A stretch of 64,000 nucleotides of DNA from JAHZMA01 sp965205905 (lineage in GTDB: Bacteria > Pseudomonadota > Alphaproteobacteria > JABAAW01 > JAHZMA01). The notes beneath the pieces are model-generated. The model saw only the letters and a program-made list of their open reading frames with translations, had not been told where the DNA came from and ran no database searches. The stretch is from the NCBI GenBank assembly GCA_965205905.1, contig CBDBHZ010000012.1, forward strand, positions 496,001-560,000, in the 5' to 3' direction. The position numbers and the translations under genes were made by a program. This document shows positions 60,772 through 64,000 of this stretch, one piece after another; position 1 is the first letter of the stretch, and every line of letters begins with the position of its first letter.

Positions 60772-61557
60772 ATGCGCGCATTACATATAGGTGCAACTGG
60801 AATGCTGGCACAGCAATTTTTAGTTGAGGCTACCGCCAACAACGTAGCCAACTTAAACACCACATCTTTTAAGAAAAGCCGTGCGGTATTTCAAGATTTA
60901 TTCTACCAGAATATCCGCCAAGTGGGGTCAATTTCGTCTGATGATGGCACAACCGTGCCAGTGGGTGTGCAAGCAGGTTTAGGCGTGCGCACATCGGGCG
61001 TGTATCGTATCCATACCACTGGTAACTTATTGCCTACCGATAACTCGCTTGATTTGGCGATTAACGGGCGGGGTTATTTTCAGGTGCAACATCCTAATGG
61101 TGAGACTGTCTATACCCGTGCAGGTTCGTTTCAAATCAATCAAGATGGGCAGTTGGTAACTGTTGATGGCTATCTGATTGAGCCACAAATAGATATTCCA
61201 GAAAATGCGACTGAAATCACCATCAACCAAAGTGGCGAGGTATATGTTAGCACCGATGGCGAGGTTTTGCCACAACAGGTGGGGCAATTACAATTAGCCG
61301 TATTTGCCAATGATGCTGGTTTAGAAGCATTAGGTGATAATCTTTATAGCGAAACCAACGCATCAGGTATTCCTAATCTTAACGCGCCCGGAACGCAAGG
61401 TTACGGCTTGGTGTTGCAAGGCTTTTTGGAATCATCAAATGTTGAGGCGGTGGAAGAAATTACCACCATGATTTCTGCCCAGCGCGCCTATGAAATGAAT
61501 TCTAAAGTGATTGAAACTGCCGACCAAATGTCAGCAGCGGCAACCAATATCCGATAA
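60772..61557 (+). CDS. flgG: Flagellar basal-body rod protein FlgG
   Basis: A 261-residue distal rod protein of normal length. Typical features are ATGMLAQQFLVEATANNVANLNTTSFKK at the start (shown here as separate motifs ATGMLAQ and NNVANLNTTSFKK), the beta domain with DLAINGRGYFQV, and the C-terminal QGFLESSNVEAVEEITTMI and RAYEMNSKVI. It follows flgF by 39 bases with a GAGAGTTAACAAC ribosome site. The frame is intact. Confidence 0.96.
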   Translation: MRALHIGATGMLAQQFLVEATANNVANLNTTSFKKSRAVFQDLFYQNIRQVGSISSDDGTTVPVGVQAGLGVRTSGVYRIHTTGNLLPTDNSLDLAINGRGYFQVQHPNGETVYTRAGSFQINQDGQLVTVDGYLIEPQIDIPENATEITINQSGEVYVSTDGEVLPQQVGQLQLAVFANDAGLEALGDNLYSETNASGIPNLNAPGTQGYGLVLQGFLESSNVEAVEEITTMISAQRAYEMNSKVIETADQMSAAATNIR

Positions 61558-61609
61558 TGACATTCTATAGGATAATGACAATGATAATGGGTAAAAATAT
61601 CATATTAGC

Positions 61610-62568
61610 ATGATTGCGTTACTGTTAGGGGGGCTAACTCCCCTAGCAGTGATGGCAGAGAATCTGAATCAATCAATGACGCGTGATGTGATTGTAGAAG
61701 AAGATTATCTGATGCTACGTGATATTTTTCCCAATATCGCCAATATCGATAATGGAAGTGTCGTGGTGCGGTCTGCGCCACAGCCCGGCAAAAGCTATTA
61801 TATCAACCGCACTGATTTACAGAAAATCGCCCTGAAACATAATGTTGATTGGCAAGGTGATGAGCAAGGCATTTATATAAAACGTGCAGGGCGCAATATT
61901 GACAGGCTAGAAATAGATGCATTGGTGCGCGCCCAAGTGATAGAAGCCGAAACCAAAAAATATGATGCGATTGATGTAAAAGTGCGCCTTTCAAAACAAG
62001 ATATTATTCTACCGCAACAAGGCGATATTGAATATAATATTGAACGTTTCAAATATTCCAACAATACCGGTGGCTTTCAAGGCGAAATCATCATATCGGT
62101 CGATGGCAGAGCGCATAATAGCGGACTTAAATTTAGCGGTGCAACAACCTTAAAGAAAAAACTTGCCCACCTTAATGAATACCGTGCAACGTGGCACAGT
62201 GATACGCGAACGCGATGTTATTCACCGTTTTGAGAATATCAAAAATCTGCATGATGGTATCATCACGATAGCAGGCGATATTATTGGCATGGAAGCAAAA
62301 CGCCATATCAGAGCAAATTCTAACTTGCAATTTCGCGATTTTCAACTGCCTATATTGGTGAAGAATAAGCAACAGGTGAATATGGTGCTATCAACCAACA
62401 GAATCAAAATGAGCACCACAGGTATTGCCTTACAAGATGGTTCGCAAAGGCGATATTATCAGCATCAAGAATATCACCAGTGGTATCGTGATTGAAGGTA
62501 AAGTTGTGAGTGCCGAAACTGTGCAAATCCACATCTTGACAAATCATTCTCAACAAGCGACTAATTAA
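61610..62568 (+). pseudogene. flgA: Flagella P-ring assembly chaperone FlgA, broken by two one-base insertions
   Basis: Three consecutive frames together spell one FlgA. Frame one (from 61610) gives a signal peptide and the N-terminal domain; near 62150-62165 reading moves to a frame with LPTLMNTVQRGTVIRERDVIHRF, and near 62445 to a frame with GDIISIKNITSGIVIEGKV, the SAF-domain end, stopping at 62566-62568. The span is 959 bases. Removing one A from the run AAAAAA before CTTGCC and one A from CAAAGG gives a single frame of about 318 residues, which is normal for the family. The protein would help build the P ring in the periplasm. The signal sequence starts without a basic residue, so its true start may also lie upstream (MGKNIILA in another frame). 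Confidence 0.8.
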
Positions 62569-62576
62569 AGGAAAAT

Positions 62577-63336
62577 ATGATGAATAAGAAACATTGCTTG
62601 CAAAAAGCCCGTATCGTGATAACCATATCCTCGCTTGCGCTATTAAGCGGTTGCGGGGTAAGCGACCTTGCCCATGTGGGTGAAACACCAGAATTATCAC
62701 CTATCGGTAATCCTGCTGACGACCATCCCGGTAAAATCACCATGCCCATGCCTAGCACCGCAAAGTTTCTCGCCACGCGATAATTCACTGTGGCAACCGG
62801 GTTCAAACGGTTTCTTCAAAGATTTACGCGCATCACAAGTGGGCGATATTGTTACCGTGATGGTTGATGTGCAAGATAGCGCACAATTAAATAACGAAAC
62901 GCAACAAAGGCGCGAAAGCGAAAGCGATGTAGATGTTGGTGCATTAGCTGGTTTTGGTGCAACATTAGGCAGAATTTTACCGGGCACGCCAGACCTTAAT
63001 AATTTACTGGATACCCAAAGCGATGCCCAGCATCGTGGGTCAGGCTCAATCGCGCGTGATGAGAGAATTCAAATGCAAGTTGCCGCTGTGGTTACCCAAA
63101 TGTTACCCAATGGCAATATGGTGATTTATGGACGGCAAGAAATGCGCGTCAATACCGAAGTGCGCGAATTGCATGTTGCTGGAATTATCCGTCCGCAAGA
63201 TATTAGCACCAGTAATAGTATCACATATGAAAAAATAGCTGAAGCGCGTGTTGCCTATGGTGGACAAGGGCAACTTACTCGAGTGCAACAACCCCGTTAC
63301 GGCACACAAATTGCTGATATATTGTTGCCATTCTAA
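62577..63336 (+). pseudogene. flgH: Flagellar L-ring lipoprotein FlgH, frameshifted
   Basis: The first frame (62577-62783) gives a lipoprotein signal, SSLALLSGCGV, with Cys27 as lipidation site, and ends at TAA 62781-62783. The second frame carries the typical L-ring core: NSLWQPGSNGFFKDLRASQVGDIVTV near the start (given here as NSLWQPGS and VGDIVTV), then GSGSIARDE, NGNMVIYGRQEM and LHVAGIIRPQDI, to a stop at 63334-63336. The frames overlap around 62750-62783 and 760 bases is one more than a multiple of three, so one inserted base separates signal and ring domain. Without slippage no functional L ring would form. AAAGGA precedes the ATG. A Met at 62580 is an alternative start. Confidence 0.82.
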
Positions 63337-63387
63337 AAATTGCCTTTCTAAAAAGTTTTTTAATAAAATCTCTCTGTAGCAACTTCT

Positions 63388-63421
63388 CCCTTCCTTGTTT
63401 TAATAAGGAAGGGATTTTTTT
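63388..63421 (+). terminator. Rho-independent terminator after flgH
   Basis: A perfect 9-base stem CCCTTCCTT (63388-63396) and AAGGAAGGG (63405-63413) encloses an 8-base loop and is followed by A and seven T. It stands 50 bases after the flgH stop and closes the flgF operon, so no flgI follows in this transcript. Confidence 0.92.
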
Positions 63422-63549
63422 CTTGCCCTTAATAGAATAATATTGCATAGTAAGATATTATTCGCTTTTGATTTTACTAAACTAAAGTGGTAATCAATTT
63501 GAATATTTAAAGTAAGATAATTCTAGTCCTGAAAAAGCAATAATTAGAT

Positions 63550-64000
63550 ATGATTGATGCATTACAAGGTCATGCAATAGATGTTGAAGTTTTTGCGCCA
63601 TATTACTTGCCCTTAAAATCATTAAAGCATGCAAATTATATCGTAAATGGTGGATGCAAGCTAAATGATGAACCCTTGATAGCTGATAGATACAAGATTG
63701 TTTTGAGAAATACTTGTTGCCGACACCCCTATCATACAGCAAGCTAAAGATTTTATGTTTCATGATAATACTGTTGCGACTAAAGAGTTGTTAGAGTGGT
63801 TTGGGATTGTAGCTGGTGGTAGTTGCACTATCATCTATCTTATAAAGAAGTTTCATGGCAAAAAAATCAATGAATCACAATTATTCGGAACAAGATGAAA
63901 AAGGCAATACAACCATCGATTTCGGTAATAACAACAAATTAGAAAATGTAAATATGAATATTATAAACATTTATAATGACACAGATTTTAGAAAAGAAGC
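63550..64000 (+). pseudogene. Hypothetical protein of mobile-element type, two frameshifts, runs off the window
   Basis: Three frames fit one protein. The first (from 63550) reads IDVEVFAPYYLPLKSL...NYIVNGGCKLND and reaches RYKIVLRNT; near 63712 the next frame continues VADTPIIQQAKDFMFHDN and a membrane-like ELLEWFGIVAGGSCTIIYLIKKFHGKK; at a run of seven A (63860-63866) the third continues MNHNYSEQDEKGNTTIDFG...NIINIYNDTDFRKE to the edge. Each junction needs one base removed. The order (GxxIDV, an LNG-like motif, WxGIxGG helix, then a VNxNIxxIYNDxxxRK tail) is one I loosely recall from hypothetical proteins on genomic islands; I cannot name the family or function. Confidence 0.5.

Noticed and set aside
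63494..63763. 89-codon minus-strand frame near the right edge
   Set aside because: It is antisense to the better-supported plus-strand gene pieces and has no ribosome site.

Overview
The window looks like a chromosomal segment of a fairly AT-rich alphaproteobacterium. Gene order and family content support this: radA-cvpA-purF-SDR, chorismate mutase-hisC-tyrosine dehydrogenase, hisB-hisH-hisA-hisF-hisE-HIT, a DUF1285 gene, and flagellar genes with the alphaproteobacterial MotE and DUF6468 proteins next to FliM and FliL. A marine or SAR116/Rhodospirillales-like relative is my guess; no rRNA or other phylogenetic marker is present to fix it.

Layout. 0-3 kb: end of radA, cvpA, purF and a short-chain dehydrogenase. 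3.0-3.8 kb: a Panacea-domain (DUF4065) gene overlapping a small two-helix membrane protein, which has the form of a PanAT toxin-antitoxin pair. 3.8-7.9 kb, minus strand: ClC-type channel with CBS pair, CCA-adding enzyme, DUF1285 and RidA genes. 8.1-11.9 kb: tightly coupled Phe/Tyr genes and thioredoxin reductase. 12-16 kb: a PAS protein without a kinase domain, a fused two-NBD ABC ATPase, an RsmB-type methyltransferase and tRNA-Leu(UAA). 16.4-22.9 kb: a 1379-residue membrane-anchored coiled-coil protein, cobA, a frameshifted DUF3108 gene and gluQ.

22.9-49.2 kb, minus strand: one enormous lipoprotein gene, now read as two ORFs of 6098 and 2697 codons that overlap by 50 bases. Removing a single base rejoins them into about 8780 codons. 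By eye it is a tandem array of about 75 beta-sandwich-like units of about 110 residues, and the unit type changes along the protein.

49.8-53.2 kb: ilvA, then a small AT-rich island with an M15-type endolysin, a 3TM gene-transfer-agent-type holin, and a second Panacea plus membrane-protein pair whose second gene carries a 78-bp duplication of its own start region. 53.2-56.7 kb, minus strand: HIT protein and histidine genes. 56.7-63.4 kb: two flagellar operons, motE/DUF6468/fliM/fliL leftward and flgF/flgG/flgA/flgH rightward. The rightward one has a textbook sigma-54 promoter (59949-59964) and ends at a strong terminator.

Several genes are broken by single-base indels, mostly an extra base and often in A runs: the DUF3108 gene, the giant gene, fliL, flgA (twice), flgH and the last hypothetical gene (twice). 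They are dense in 59-64 kb. Either this part of the sequence carries indel errors or motility genes are decaying; reads would decide.
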